A stretch of 64,000 bases of DNA, taken from Bartonella henselae str. Houston-1. GTDB lineage: Bacteria; Pseudomonadota; Alphaproteobacteria; Rhizobiales; Rhizobiaceae. Positions 28,524 through 40,510 of the stretch are shown here, piece by piece. The translations under genes and the position numbers were made by a program. The stretch spans positions 1,513,501-1,577,500 of the forward strand of contig NC_005956.1 in the NCBI RefSeq assembly GCF_000046705.1. The letters run 5' to 3'. Positions within the stretch are counted from its first letter, which is position 1. The number at the start of each line of letters is the position of its first letter. The notes beneath the pieces are model-generated. The model saw only the letters and a list, made by a program, of their open reading frames with translations. It had not been told where the DNA came from and made no database searches.

Positions 28524-30095
28524 ATGATCCTGATTAAAAAATTTGCAACCGTTGCTTCTGGAACCCTGATGAGCCGTATTTTTGGCTTTGTTCGTGAAAT
28601 GCTAATGGCAGCAGCCCTTGGAACTGGTCCTGTTTCCGATGCCTTTAACGCTGCTTTTCGTTTTCCTAACACATTCCGTCGTTTTTTTGCTGAAGGAGCC
28701 TTTAATGCGGCTTTCGTTCCTCTTTTTGCAAAAAGAATCACTGAAGATGGTCAAGAAACTGCATGCAAATTCGCAGAAGAGGTATTTGGCGTTCTCTTCT
28801 CACTGCTGCTCCTTTTAACCATCGCCATGGAATTAAGCATGCCTTTTTTGGTACGAACCATTATCGCTCCAGGTTTTGCAGAGGATGCCACAAAATTTAA
28901 CGCTACGATTCATTTTACAGCAATCATGTTCCCCTATTTAACTTGTATGTCTTTAGCAGCTATGATGGGAGGAATGCTCAATGCCTTGCGACGCTATTTT
29001 ATCGCAGCCATTGCTCCCCTCTTTTTAAATATTATTTTGATTAGCGTGCTCGCCTATGCTTGGATCTATCAGCTTGACACTTGGCATATCGGCTTAAATC
29101 TTTCTTGGGGAGTCTTGGCCGCAGGGCTTCTCCAACTCACCTTGATTGCGGCTGCACTACGTCAAAGTGGAATGAAAATTTTCCTCCGCCGTCCCCGTTT
29201 CAGCTCCAATGTTCGCAAACTTTTAACGTTAGCATTCCCTGCTGCTATTACAGGAGGGATTACACAAATCAATTTGTTAATTAATACCAATATTGCCTCT
29301 AGTCAATCAGGTGCCGTATCCTCTTTGATGTATGCCGATCGCCTTTATCAATTGCCCTTAGGAGTGATAGCAATTGCTATTGCGACCGTTCTTTTACCAG
29401 AATTAACAAGAGCCCTTCGCAGCAAAAATCACAAAGAAACTCATAATTTACAAAACCGCTCTATTGAATTAACTCTGTTATTAACGCTCCCCGCATCTGT
29501 GGCATTTTTAATACTCTCCACCCCCATTGTTAGTTTACTTTTTGAACGTGGGCAATTTACCAGTTTGTCAACACACTATGTTGCCCAACTGCTTAAACTT
29601 TATGGGCTAGGACTTCCCGCTTTTGTCCTAATAAAGATCTTTATTCCTAATTTCTTTGCCCATGAAGATACAAAAACACCGATGATTATCACAGGCATTT
29701 GCGTTTTCATCAATATCAGCCTAGCCTTAATATTATTTCCAATTTTGTCAGCACGGGGCATTGTCATTGCTGAAATTACCTCTGGATGGATGAATGCACT
29801 GTTGCTTTGGACTATTCTCATTCAACGTGGCTATTGGAAATACGACATACAACTGATAAAACGAATAACATGTTTGATTATCACCACTCTTTTAAATACT
29901 ATAGCCCTTTATTACGTCTTTGATGTGATTGACTTTTTGTCTTTCCCTTTATCCTCACAAGCATCGTTTTTCTTGCGTGCTTCCACCTTGGCAGGGATAA
30001 TGGTTGCCATACTCTTGGTACACTGTTTCGCCTATTTTTTACTGGACACCCGTTCCTTTTTCCTCACCCTCAAAAACTTTAAAAAACGCCTATAA
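28524..30095 (+). CDS. murJ: MurJ lipid II flippase
   Basis: A 523-residue polytopic membrane protein of the MurJ/MviN family, which flips lipid II across the inner membrane for peptidoglycan synthesis. It shows the family start (KKFATVASGTLMSRIFGFVREM), the FRFPNTFRRFFAEGAFNAAFVP segment split over two helices, and about 14 hydrophobic spans. The ATG at 28524 gives the standard N-terminus. It is first in a run with trpS, uspA and nfuA, spaced 79, 33 and 56 bases, probably one transcript. Confidence 0.95.
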   Translation: MILIKKFATVASGTLMSRIFGFVREMLMAAALGTGPVSDAFNAAFRFPNTFRRFFAEGAFNAAFVPLFAKRITEDGQETACKFAEEVFGVLFSLLLLLTIAMELSMPFLVRTIIAPGFAEDATKFNATIHFTAIMFPYLTCMSLAAMMGGMLNALRRYFIAAIAPLFLNIILISVLAYAWIYQLDTWHIGLNLSWGVLAAGLLQLTLIAAALRQSGMKIFLRRPRFSSNVRKLLTLAFPAAITGGITQINLLINTNIASSQSGAVSSLMYADRLYQLPLGVIAIAIATVLLPELTRALRSKNHKETHNLQNRSIELTLLLTLPASVAFLILSTPIVSLLFERGQFTSLSTHYVAQLLKLYGLGLPAFVLIKIFIPNFFAHEDTKTPMIITGICVFINISLALILFPILSARGIVIAEITSGWMNALLLWTILIQRGYWKYDIQLIKRITCLIITTLLNTIALYYVFDVIDFLSFPLSSQASFFLRASTLAGIMVAILLVHCFAYFLLDTRSFFLTLKNFKKRL

Positions 30096-30174
30096 ATATT
30101 TTGTCTTGCTTTCAGCAAGAGGCTTTGTCAAAAAAACATAAAACAAATAACTTTACTAAAGAAAGAACACTCCT

Positions 30175-31245
30175 ATGGACACCTTCACACCACTTGTCTT
30201 TTCCGGAGTACAACCGAGTGGTCACTTACATCTTGGCAATTATCTTGGAGCCATCAAGCATTGGGTTGAACTGCAAACGTCCTATAATTGTCTGTACTGC
30301 GTTGTTGATATGCATGCCCTCACCGTTAATCCGGATCCACTTGCCTTGCGTGAATCTACCAGAGCAGTTACAGCAGCCTTTTTAGCTGCTGGTATTGATC
30401 CAAAAAAACACATTATTTTTAATCAATCTCAAGTTTTTCAACATGCCGAACTCGCATGGATTCTAAATTGTATCGCCCGTATTGGTTGGCTCCAGCGCAT
30501 GACACAATTTAAAGATAAAGCAGGAAAAGATCGTGAAAAAGCATCCCTTGGACTTTTTGCTTATCCAAGTCTGATGGCTGCCGATATTTTACTCTATCGT
30601 GCCACACATGTTCCAGTGGGCGAAGATCAAAAACAGCATGTTGAACTCACCCGTGATATTGCTCAAAAATTCAATAATGATTATGCACAGCGTATTGTAG
30701 ATTTAAACTTTTCTGTTACAATGCAAATGGGTGAGGAAAAAAAACAAGTTTTTTTCCCTCTTCCAAAGGCGCTGATAGGGGATACAGCTATGCGCGTTAT
30801 GTCGTTGCGCGATGGCACAAAAAAAATGTCGAAATCGGATCCTTCCGATTTTTCGCGCATTAATCTAACAGATGATGCTGATCTTATCGCAAAAAAAATA
30901 CGCAAAGCAAAAACGGACTCCGCCCCTCTTCCCGACACGCTTGCAGCCTTAGAAGAACGGCCAGAAATCGATAACCTGCTTGGTATTTATGCTGCCTTTG
31001 CACAAATAAGCAAAGAAAAAGCTCTTTCAGAGTTTTCCGGACAACAATTTTCGCTTTTTAAAACAACCTTAGCTGACCTTGCTGTCGAGAAGCTTGCACC
31101 AATCACCCAAGAACTCCGTCGACTTCATCAAGAAAGTAGTTATATTGACTCTGTTTTGCACGATGGTGCACAACGTGCCAGTGCATTAGCAGAAAAAAAT
31201 ATGAAAAAAGTCCGTGAAATTGTTGGATTTTTGCACAATATATGA
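30175..31245 (+). CDS. trpS: Tryptophanyl-tRNA synthetase
   Basis: Class I aminoacyl-tRNA synthetase of 356 residues that charges tRNA-Trp. The HIGH-type motif is seen as PSGHLHLGN (residues 14-22) and KMSKS at 217-221. [13 protein letters not shown] is the typical binding segment. Length is normal for the bacterial enzyme. The start at 30175 gives [16 protein letters not shown]. Confidence 0.96.
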   Translation: MDTFTPLVFSGVQPSGHLHLGNYLGAIKHWVELQTSYNCLYCVVDMHALTVNPDPLALRESTRAVTAAFLAAGIDPKKHIIFNQSQVFQHAELAWILNCIARIGWLQRMTQFKDKAGKDREKASLGLFAYPSLMAADILLYRATHVPVGEDQKQHVELTRDIAQKFNNDYAQRIVDLNFSVTMQMGEEKKQVFFPLPKALIGDTAMRVMSLRDGTKKMSKSDPSDFSRINLTDDADLIAKKIRKAKTDSAPLPDTLAALEERPEIDNLLGIYAAFAQISKEKALSEFSGQQFSLFKTTLADLAVEKLAPITQELRRLHQESSYIDSVLHDGAQRASALAEKNMKKVREIVGFLHNI

Positions 31246-31278
31246 ACCAATTAAGCTGAAGCTGTAAGGGTAAAGAAT

Positions 31279-31797
31279 TTGTCTGCAAAAAATAGAGAAA
31301 ACCTCAGGATTTCTAAGCAAAACAAAGCGAAAACAAATCACAAGCGGAAAATTTTAGTCATTATCGATGAGACACCAGAATGTCGGCGCGCTGTCGCCTT
31401 TGCTGCACAGCATGCCCAAAATACTAAAAAAACATTGGTACTACTCTGTATTGTTGATAGTGTAGAATTTCAACATTTTTTGGGCGTCAACAATGTTATG
31501 CGAACAGAAGCAATACAAACTGCCCATAAAGTTTTAGGAGAAATTGCCAGTGATGTACGCACTACGCATTCCCTTGAAACGCAAATAACTGTGCGTGAAG
31601 GCAAAAAAATTGATGAGATTGCCAAACTGATTGACGAAGATAAGCAAATTGCACTTATTGTTTTAGCTGCCAGTGAACATACAGAAGGACCCGGACCGCT
31701 TGTGCAATTAATTGGCAATCGGGGAACAGCTTTTTCAATCCCTGTTATCGTTATTCCAAGTAATCTCGCTGATGAAGATATTGAATCCATTGCCTAA
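31279..31797 (+). CDS. Universal stress protein family
   Basis: A UspA-domain protein of 172 residues: KILVIIDETPECRRAVAFA at the start of the domain and the nucleotide-binding-type end LIGNRGTAFSIPVIVIP. An ATP-binding GxxGS pattern is not clearly preserved. The start is TTG at 31279, supported by TAAGGG upstream; no closer in-frame ATG precedes the domain. The precise role is unknown. It lies between trpS and nfuA, an arrangement common in rhizobial relatives. Confidence 0.85.
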   Translation: MSAKNRENLRISKQNKAKTNHKRKILVIIDETPECRRAVAFAAQHAQNTKKTLVLLCIVDSVEFQHFLGVNNVMRTEAIQTAHKVLGEIASDVRTTHSLETQITVREGKKIDEIAKLIDEDKQIALIVLAASEHTEGPGPLVQLIGNRGTAFSIPVIVIPSNLADEDIESIA

Positions 31798-31853
31798 AAT
31801 AGTGTATTCTTCATTCAAGAAGCGCCCTGATCCATCCCATAAAAGGAGAGTCT

Positions 31854-32432
31854 ATGTTTATTCAAACTGAAACCACACCAAACCCTGCAACACTGAAATT
31901 TCTGCCAGGTTGTGTGGTACTTTCCGAAGGTGTGTTAGAATTTCGTGACAGTGAAGAAGCTGCTAAAAATTCCCCTTTAGCAGCCAAACTGTTTAATATT
32001 CCAAATGTCAATGGTGTTTTTTTTGGCTATGATTTTATTACCGTGAGCAAAAAAGAGGGAGAGTGGCAACATCTCAAACCAGCCATTTTAGGTACTATTA
32101 TGGAACATTTTCTGTCTGGTGATCCGGTTATCAATACCAATGCCACAAGACAAGCACAAACGCACGCCCTTAACGAAGAATTTTATAACGAAAAAGACGC
32201 CGATATCGTCTTAACAATTAAGGAACTCCTTGAAACACGTATTCGCCCAGCCGTTGCCAATGATGGTGGAGATATTACTTTTCGCGGATTTGAAAACGGT
32301 ATTGTCTACCTCAATATGCGCGGTGCTTGCGCCGGATGTCCCTCTTCAACCGCAACGCTAAAACATGGTATTGAAAATCTTTTACGCCATTTTATTCCAG
32401 AAGTTGTAGGTGTTGAAGCCATGCCTCAATAA
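31854..32432 (+). CDS. NfuA-type Fe-S cluster scaffold/carrier
   Basis: A 192-residue protein with an N-terminal Nfu_N domain (FIQTETTPNPATLKFLPG) and a C-terminal NifU-like domain whose cysteines Cys159 and Cys162 (GACAGCPSS) would bind the cluster. It delivers Fe-S clusters to target enzymes in the cytoplasm. AAAGGAGAG lies before the ATG. It ends the murJ-trpS-uspA run. The 262 bases after it have no gene. Confidence 0.93.
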   Translation: MFIQTETTPNPATLKFLPGCVVLSEGVLEFRDSEEAAKNSPLAAKLFNIPNVNGVFFGYDFITVSKKEGEWQHLKPAILGTIMEHFLSGDPVINTNATRQAQTHALNEEFYNEKDADIVLTIKELLETRIRPAVANDGGDITFRGFENGIVYLNMRGACAGCPSSTATLKHGIENLLRHFIPEVVGVEAMPQ

Positions 32433-32694
32433 ACAAATGAGATCTGATAAAAGAGTGCTTAAAAGCACAAACGCCATAGCGGCCTTAGCTGGCTTACTGT
32501 CGAAGTACAAAACACCACAGTATTGAACATGATTGCTACGAATAAGTCAGTCTCCGATAAATCTCATCACTCCTATACAACACTAGAGACGATCTCTTTA
32601 AAGAGAATGAAAAGTAAATTATTTCCTAAAATAAGCCCCTCAACTGTGTACCTACATTTTACCAAACAAGCGATGTTTCAAACATTGTAACCAA

Positions 32695-33027
32695 TTAAAC
32701 TTTTTTCACGAATTCCGACTTTAAGCCAATTTGGCCCATTCCAGGGATTTTGCAATCAATATTATGATCTCCATCCACAAGGCGAATATTTTTCACCTTC
32801 GTACCACTCTTAAGAACGGATGCAGCACCTTTAACTTTAAGGTCTTTGACCACAATAACATTATCTCCGTTTGCCAAAATCTGGCCATTGGCATCAACGA
32901 TATTGGAAGCAGAAGTATCTTCGTCCTTTTGTGGCCACTCATGTGCACACTCAGGACAAACAAAATTTTCACCCTCTTCATAAGTATAAAGGCCGCCACA
33001 ATGAGGACATTTGGGGTATTGGTTCAT
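32695..33027 (-). CDS. PhnA/YjdM-family zinc-ribbon protein
   Basis: A 110-residue protein with an N-terminal zinc ribbon (CPHC at 7-10, CPEC at 24-27) and a C-terminal SH3-like PhnA domain ([31 protein letters not shown]). Despite the historical name the family is not proven to act on phosphonates. The start at 33027 is preferred to an upstream TTG/ATG-like extension because GAGAGA lies in front and it begins at the ribbon. It is read opposite to nfuA. Confidence 0.9.
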   Translation of the reverse strand: MNQYPKCPHCGGLYTYEEGENFVCPECAHEWPQKDEDTSASNIVDANGQILANGDNVIVVKDLKVKGAASVLKSGTKVKNIRLVDGDHNIDCKIPGMGQIGLKSEFVKKV

Positions 33028-33334
33028 ACATTCTCTCTTTTGTTTAAGCAAAATCATTCCTCTAAGCTTTCATAGAGTAAGAAGTGCTTACTGTCCATTG
33101 CTAAAGCAAAACAGCTAGCAAATACAGCATTTTACCCTAGAACTCTGAAGAATGAAACATACCACAATAAATGAGAACAAAATTTACAAAATACCGCGAC
33201 AAAACATTCTCAAAAAAAAATGCTTTCCATAAAAATACTTAGTTTGAGCAAAAAAGAAAAAGCATAAGAGAAACACAACACCTGATAGCACAATAACGAT
33301 ACATCTTTGAGACACATAAAAACAAGCTCTACGA

Positions 33335-34010
33335 ACAGTTTCAGCTTTTGATGCCAGATAGGAATGAGCGTATTAGGTCTCTCTATTTGTGTAATTGTCT
33401 GAAATGGGTATACAGCCTAAGTTGGGAAGAATATAAAGCCGTAAAGGTAAAAACCAGCTTCCATCTTTACACTCTCCTTTTAATTTGGCTTTACAACTTT
33501 CAAAAACACCCACGATACTGTCTTTTAAAGAGTGGAGTATGCGCATTGCCTCACGCTTTTGTTTCTCACGTTCTTTAATGGGGCTACGCCTCTCATGAAG
33601 AACAGAACGCTACTGTGTCGTGCATGCACGCATTTGTTAAAAAAAACATCTCTTAAAGCACCCAAACCCATTTCACGACAGCGCCCATAAAAAGCCCATG
33701 AAAGGTATAACGGTAAAGCCATTGTGCCCCCCTCTTTACACTTAATGAAGGAGCAAATCGGCACCATCATTCTCCTTTGCCAGCTCAAAATCTTACACCT
33801 GCCCTTGCATTAAGACGGTTCATGAAAGGCATTTTTATGTTTTTCTTTATGAAGTTCCTACACGTCATCCCTGCTTGTGACGTGCAAACAAGTGATTTTC
33901 ATTGATTCACTTTAAGAGGGTTTATAATGAGAGAATCCTACGATATTCGCAGCTTTTATTCAATATATGAATGAGTGAATTATTCTTATAAATCAATGTC
34001 TTGTCTACCA
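33335..34010 (-). pseudogene. P4-type integrase relic B
   Basis: On the minus strand, KCKEGG, FYGRCREMGLGALRDVFF and, further on, KSVRQCAYSTL with other frames align with relic G. Stops and frameshifts occur throughout. The upstream block of the family (complement of GAGAGAATCCTACGATATTC) lies at about 33929-33950. Short open frames on either strand here are by-products of the relic. The stretch 33058-33334 holds nothing recognisable. Confidence 0.65.
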
Positions 34011-34083
34011 CGAAATCACATAAAAGCCAGAAAATCGTAAAAAATGGAGAAATTTGATAAGAGACAGGAAAAACCTACAAAAA

Positions 34084-34107
34084 AACGGGCCAGAGAGGCC
34101 CGTTTTC
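34084..34107 (-). terminator. Intrinsic terminator after groEL
   Basis: ACGGGCC/GGCCCGT stem with a five-base loop, flanked by an A-run on one side and a T-rich run on the other. It can serve the groEL transcript (minus strand) and possibly act in both directions. Confidence 0.85.
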
Positions 34108-34126
34108 TTTTATCTTTATCAAGGGC

Positions 34127-35770
<1,644 letters not shown>

Positions 35771-35831
35771 TTAATTTCTCCTTGGAGTTATGTCCTAAAT
35801 AGTAGAAAATGAAAAAAATTGAGAGGTTGGA

Positions 35832-36128
35832 TTAACCCAAAATCCCCATAATGTCAGACTCTTTCATGATTAAAAGGTCTTCCCCATTAATCTTCACTTC
35901 GGTTCCAGACCATTTTCCAAACAAGATACGGTCCCCTGTTTTTACTTCTAAAGGCACACGCTTCCCATTGTCATCGAGAGCTCCATTACCAACAGCGATA
36001 ACTTCACCTTCTTGAGGTTTTTCCTTCGCTGTATCGGGGATGATAATCCCACCAGCAGTTTTATTTTCAGATTCAACCCGACGGACAACAACACGATCGT
36101 GAAGTGGGCGGAATTGTATGTTAGCCAT
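35832..36128 (-). CDS. groES: Co-chaperonin GroES (10 kDa)
   Basis: A 98-residue lid of the GroEL chamber. Conserved elements are [11 protein letters not shown] at the start, the mobile-loop region [14 protein letters not shown] and [11 protein letters not shown]. It is the first gene of the groESL operon. Confidence 0.97.
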   Translation of the reverse strand: MANIQFRPLHDRVVVRRVESENKTAGGIIIPDTAKEKPQEGEVIAVGNGALDDNGKRVPLEVKTGDRILFGKWSGTEVKINGEDLLIMKESDIMGILG

Positions 36129-36177
36129 ATTTTAAATCCTTAAAATTTAATATAAATGAATTAATCTTAAGTCTTTG

Positions 36178-36204
36178 TTAGCGCTCTTTAAGAAAGAGTG
36201 CTAA
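36178..36204 (-). promoter_or_regulatory. CIRCE element (HrcA operator)
   Basis: TTAGCGCTC, a nine-base spacer and GAGTGCTAA match the CIRCE consensus TTAGCACTC-N9-GAGTGCTAA with one change. It lies between the promoter and groES, so HrcA repression with heat-shock release is expected. Confidence 0.93.
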
Positions 36205-36214
36205 CAATGACTGG

Positions 36215-36243
36215 AATATAAAATTGCCACTTCCTAATGTCAA
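36215..36243 (-). promoter_or_regulatory. Sigma70-type promoter of groESL
   Basis: Read on the minus strand: TTGACA, 17 bases, TATATT. This is an almost perfect housekeeping promoter placed just upstream of the CIRCE operator. Confidence 0.85.
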
Positions 36244-36354
36244 GGATTCTCTCTAAAATAATTTCTCTTAGGAGACTTCAAAGCCTTGCCTCCTTTTTCT
36301 ATTTCGCGTTATCTAATCTCTTTTATTAACCACTGAACACAAAAGGATCTAACC

Positions 36355-37743
36355 ATGGTTGAAACACGTCAAGAAACGGATAGCTTTGGGACGATTTCAG
36401 TCCGTCAAGACCGTTATTGGGGCGCACAAACTGAACGCTCATTGCATAATTTTAATATTGGCATAGAAAAACAACCCCTCACCATCATCTATGCCTTAAG
36501 CCTTATCAAAAAAGCAGCAGCTGTTGTGAATATGGAAAAAGGCAAACTCGCAAAAAACATTGGAAAAGCCATCATTACTGCTGCCGATGAAGTGCTTTCC
36601 GGTGCATTTGACACGCATTTCCCCCTTTCTGTTTGGCAAACAGGTTCTGGAACACAAAGCAATATGAACGTCAATGAAGTGATCGCCAATCATGCCAATA
36701 TGCTTTTGGGAGGAAAATTGGGTAGCAAAACACCTGTGCATCCCAATGATCACGTCAATATGAGCCAATCGTCAAACGATTCCTTTCCCACAGCACTTCA
36801 CATTGCTACTACCCTACAAACGCGCCAACACCTCTTTCCTATCCTTGACGCACTTATTACCACTTTAAAGAAAAAAGAAGAAGAATTTGCCGATATCATC
36901 AAAATTGGACGTACTCATACCCAGGATGCCACACCCTTAACTTTAGCGCAAGAATTTTCGGGCTATCGCACTGCACTCGAAGCCAACCGCCAACGCATTG
37001 AAAATGCTCTTTGTGATGTTCAAATGCTTGCCCAAGGAGGTACAGCTGTTGGAACAGGGCTGAACGCACCGCAAGGCTTTGACATAGCTTTTGCGCAAAC
37101 AATCAGTACATTTACAGGAATACCCTTTAAAACCGCTAGCAATAAATTTGAAGCCCTCGCTCATCATGGAGCTCTTGCGCATTTCCATGGTAGCTTAAAT
37201 GCATTAGCAGCTGATCTGTTTAAAATTGCCAATGACATTCGGTTTTTGGGATCCGGTCCACGCTCAGGCTTGGGGGAACTAAGCTTACCAGAAAATGAAC
37301 CAGGATCTTCCATCATGCCAGGCAAGGTTAACCCCACACAGTGTGAAGCAATGACCATGGTTGCTTGCCAAGTCTTTGGCAATCATACCAGTGTAACATT
37401 TGCCGCAAGCCAAGGGCATTTTGAACTCAACGTTTATAAACCTGTCATTGGCTACAATGTTTTACAATCGATTACGCTTCTTGGGGATTGCATGCGCTCT
37501 TTTGATCTTCATTGTATTCAAGGATTACGCGCCAATCGAGTTCACATTCATTCTCTCATGGAACGTTCTCTCATGTTGGTGACAGCGCTTGCACCAGAAA
37601 TTGGCTATGAAAAAGCTGCCGCAATTGCCAAAGCAGCGCATAAAAATGACACAACTTTGCGTACCGAAGCACTCAAACTAGGAGTTTCTGGAGAAGATTA
37701 TGATCGGTTGGTTGATCCCAAAAAGATGATCCATCCACAATAA
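36355..37743 (+). CDS. fumC: Fumarate hydratase class II
   Basis: A 462-residue TCA-cycle enzyme converting fumarate and malate. The family signature [11 protein letters not shown] is at about 317-327, with the upstream [14 protein letters not shown] and [12 protein letters not shown] segments that form the active site. Normal length. AAAAGGATC precedes the ATG. A strong terminator follows. A decayed copy of its 3' end lies at about 39860. Confidence 0.96.
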   Translation: MVETRQETDSFGTISVRQDRYWGAQTERSLHNFNIGIEKQPLTIIYALSLIKKAAAVVNMEKGKLAKNIGKAIITAADEVLSGAFDTHFPLSVWQTGSGTQSNMNVNEVIANHANMLLGGKLGSKTPVHPNDHVNMSQSSNDSFPTALHIATTLQTRQHLFPILDALITTLKKKEEEFADIIKIGRTHTQDATPLTLAQEFSGYRTALEANRQRIENALCDVQMLAQGGTAVGTGLNAPQGFDIAFAQTISTFTGIPFKTASNKFEALAHHGALAHFHGSLNALAADLFKIANDIRFLGSGPRSGLGELSLPENEPGSSIMPGKVNPTQCEAMTMVACQVFGNHTSVTFAASQGHFELNVYKPVIGYNVLQSITLLGDCMRSFDLHCIQGLRANRVHIHSLMERSLMLVTALAPEIGYEKAAAIAKAAHKNDTTLRTEALKLGVSGEDYDRLVDPKKMIHPQ

Positions 37744-37786
37744 GGAACAAGGTACAAATCTTCTTGAAACAACCCTTTTTGTAAAA

Positions 37787-37818
37787 ACATCGGACTATCC
37801 CATAGTCCGATGTTTTTG
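37787..37818 (+). terminator. Intrinsic terminator after fumC
   Basis: ACATCGGACTAT and ATAGTCCGATGT form a perfect 12-bp stem with a three-base loop, followed by a T-run. Confidence 0.9.
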
Positions 37819-38064
37819 TATGTTAAATAGTTTACCATCCTCTCTTGCAAAAATCTGTTAAATGTAACCTTTTGCAAAACTTGGAGAACTTTTGATCCTG
37901 GGCATATTGACATAGAAAGTTTTTATATTTCTCATACCAAAGGCATAAGAGTGCCTTCCTTTGTTATCTGATCAAGCCCCAAAAATAATAATGAATTTTT
38001 TATTTGTTAAATAAGAGCCTCGAATACAAAAATATTTTCTCATTTCAAACCCTCGTATTCAGAA

Positions 38065-38430
38065 GCAATAAAAATCATTCGCTTGCATATCATAAGCAAG
38101 ATGAGTATGTCGATAAAAACCATTGAACATGAGAAATAAAATACCTCTCATAAACCATCTCAATACAACGGATATCGCAACATTTTGAGGTTGGCAAAAA
38201 GAATAATGCTGCTGGCTTATACCTTACACAAAAGGTGGTGGCATCCAATAGATCTTGGATTATCCTCACGGATAACATCATGAAATGAGCTGAGAAGTAA
38301 CAGAAGATATCTCTTTAAAGCAAGGGTGTGCATAAAAAACACAATGGTGCGCTGTTTTTCATGGGAAGCCATTCCCCCATTAAAGAATGCAATAAACAAA
38401 AATATGAAGCAATGTGCGCCCTCTATATGA
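38065..38430 (+). pseudogene. P4-type integrase relic C
   Basis: Plus-strand remnants of the integrase family: CATCTCAATACAACGGATATCGCAACATTT, split as in relic G, then pieces for the GRRREMGLG region, and CCATTAAAGAATGCAATAAACAAAAATATGAAGC corresponding to PIKERERQKREA. No intact frame. 37819-38064 holds no gene. Confidence 0.6.
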
Positions 38431-38458
38431 TTTTAAAAACTTTCATTCTGATCAGAGA

Positions 38459-38818
38459 TCAATTGTAAAATTGCCCTTTGTTTGACTGAGGTGAGAATTC
38501 GAAATCTTTTGAGCAGTAGGTATTCCTCTCTGCTCGAGATGATTTCATCATGCTGGATAAGGTGCTCTTGTTGTGTGAAGAGATCAGCATAAAAAAGGCA
38601 ATAGGAACACTCAAAATATCAGCAATTTCCTTTAAACGCCCTGCACTCACACGATTTAATCCTGTTTCATATTTTTGAATTTGTTGAGGGCTGACCTTCA
38701 AGTGGTCAGCTAATGTTTTTTGAGACATTTTCAGCATTTTTCGCCGAAAACGAATTTTTTTACCAACAAAAATGTCATTATGAAGATTTTTGTCTTGACG
38801 AAGATTTCTCGCTTGCAT
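38459..38818 (-). CDS. HTH (XRE-type) regulator downstream of a Brt-like RNA
   Basis: A 119-residue DNA-binding protein with a Cro/CI-type helix-turn-helix (KKIRFRRKMLKMSQKTLADHLKVSPQQIQKYETG) and a short C-terminal extension. The start at 38818 is chosen because a GGGGGGAAG ribosome site precedes it, although the frame is open for 51 codons upstream through the Brt-like leader. It resembles the trp regulators that follow Brt small RNAs in B. henselae and control badA (established knowledge; family match from memory). A near-identical, truncated copy lies at 45380-45622. Confidence 0.82.
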   Translation of the reverse strand: MQARNLRQDKNLHNDIFVGKKIRFRRKMLKMSQKTLADHLKVSPQQIQKYETGLNRVSAGRLKEIADILSVPIAFFMLISSHNKSTLSSMMKSSRAERNTYCSKDFEFSPQSNKGQFYN

Positions 38819-38833
38819 CTTCCCCCCGCCGGT

Positions 38834-39050
38834 TGCGAGCGCCCTCGCATTGGTATTCCGGGAGCTTGAAAGTACTGAACCTAAATCAGCTTTTTTTGCT
38901 TTTAGTGCTTGTGGCACCTGGACATAGCAAAATCTCCCGGAATCCCGGGACACCCACATCAGTGGGTTCATTTTTATGTATTAAGCTTTCGGGCTTGTTT
39001 TCCCTATTGGTCGTTGCGTATGCGACCAAAACATCTTTTAAGTCATAAAG
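38834..39050 (-). ncRNA. Brt-like small RNA / leader, copy 1
   Basis: The block upstream of the HTH gene is strongly conserved in the second unit. Hairpins on it: GGTCG..CGACC (39009-39027), CCCAC-ATCA-GTGGG (38953-38966), and TGCGAG/CTCGCA (38834-38849) right before the ribosome site. TTCCGGGAG (38856-38864) is exactly complementary to CTCCCGGAA (38934-38942), so a switch between local and long-range pairing is possible. Transcript ends are not visible; limits are approximate. Confidence 0.6.
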
Positions 39051-39449
39051 GAATTTCAGGGGATTTACAATAACAATTAAAACAGTTTTGTTTTTATGAG
39101 AGGCGACGTGTTTTTCATTCAATCAAAAACAATGAGAAAAGGAGAGACTTCGGAATTTTCGAAATAGTTTAGCTATTTTGCGCATTGGATATTGCTTGCT
39201 AAAGCAAATAAAAGTGTTTTGCTTTGCTAAGTAAAAGTATGGATTGATCGCCTTTATCTTTATAAGTCGTTTAACTTTATAACTTGAGTAAAAATTTTGA
39301 ATATTGGACTATGTTATCATCAAAACTCTCTCCTTGAGCAGCAAAAAACCGTTATAAGCGGAATTGCTGTCGAGTAAAAATCGCTTAAAATTTTAAGCTG
39401 AAAATACACTATACTTCTTATGAAGTGCCCTGAGAAACTCTCTCATATG
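39051..39449. other. Gene-free stretch after Brt-like unit 1
   Basis: AT-rich, no coding content recognised. The first ~60 bases resemble the region upstream of the second Brt-like unit and may hold its promoter. Confidence 0.4.
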
Positions 39450-39770
39450 AAGCGTTCGAAAAGAAAATGATGGTGCCAAATTGCTCCTTCATGTCTTTCA
39501 TAAGCGTAAAGTTGAGAATATAGATTTACTATTATACCCCCCTTCACGGAGGGCACCATTAAAGAGGTTTAAGTGCATTAAGACATGTTTTTTACAGCAA
39601 ACACATTCATAAACAATACAACAACATTCTATTTTAGGGATTCTGTTTTGTGTGAAGGACATGCTCCATAAGATACATGAAAAACAAAAGCATAAAGCAA
39701 TGTGCAATTTCTACTCTTTAAAAGAGATCGCTCTAGATAGTTTTGAAAATCGTAAAATCGAAGAAACGAA
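39450..39770 (+). pseudogene. P4-type integrase relic D (very decayed)
   Basis: Short matches to the family: ATGATGGTGCC..TTGCTCCTTCAT..CATAAGCGTAAAG near 39468-39510, and AAACAAAAGCATAAAGCAATG..CTTTAAAAGAGAT near 39680-39730. Weak; assigned by comparison with relics G and I. Confidence 0.4.
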
Positions 39771-39859
39771 GAAGCGTAAAAATAAGCTGCTTAGTTTTCA
39801 TTTGCGTATAACGCTATAGCGTTAAAGAAACGTATCTTACCGAGCGCTGTTTAAAAAAA

Positions 39860-39990
39860 TTAAAGAAATTTTTATGCATAAAAAGGACACGACTTTACGC
39901 ACAAAAGCATTCAAATTTGAGGATTGGTAAGGATTATAACCGTAAGCCGAATTCCCAAAAGAAGATTGATTTGCAAGAAATACCCAAGAG
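39860..39990 (+). pseudogene. Decayed copy of the fumC 3' end
   Basis: KDTTLRTKAFKFEDW, then frameshifted remains, correspond to Fum[14 protein letters not shown] and [13 protein letters not shown]. The DNA (CATAAAAAGGACACGACTTTACG) is clearly related to fumC at 37638-37660. Confidence 0.65.
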
Positions 39991-40204
39991 ATAAAAGAAT
40001 GTCTGCTTCCTCAGGATAGCTCCTTATGTTTATATGAGAACATCGCAGTGTTCACACTCACGGTCTTGTTACCAAAAATAGAATATTGTTTTTTTGAAAA
40101 TCAGATTGTGAACGCTTCTCTATAAGCGAACGAAACCTTCCAGAAAATAAGGTTTAGAATCCCCCATCATGGGAGAAAAAATTAACTATCTGTAACAGCA
40201 AATA

Positions 40205-40485
40205 TGACTCTACAACCCGGCTTACCATCATACTCTTTGCCAGACTTCCAATGTTGCGACAAGCCCTTGATATTTGAGACGATTCATAAGAAGCATTTTT
40301 ACCCCTTTAGTTCTTGTCCTTAACAGTTTTTACCCACACGCTACTTCCACTTATGACGTGCAAACAAGTGTTTTTAATTGATTCAATCTGAGAAGTGCTT
40401 GTGATAAGAGAAGCTTACTGTATTCGAAATTCTGATTAAAGTTGAAAAATGATGATTTATCATTATAAACTAATGTTTTTTACCA
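40205..40485 (-). pseudogene. P4-type integrase relic E (5' part)
   Basis: Minus-strand copy of the family's start and upstream region (complement of GACGCTACTTCCACTTATGACG-type and GAAGCTTACTGTATTCG blocks), closely matching relics A and H. No intact frame. Confidence 0.5.
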
Positions 40486-40510
40486 GAAAGAGACAATGTG
40501 AAACCGTTCT

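Noticed and set aside
32453..32475. Terminator after nfuA
   Set aside because: A GTGCT/AGCAC hairpin is present but it is short and has no T-run.
33348..33578. Repeated ORF also found at 46785-47069 (minus)
   Set aside because: Conserved only because it lies antisense to the integrase relics.
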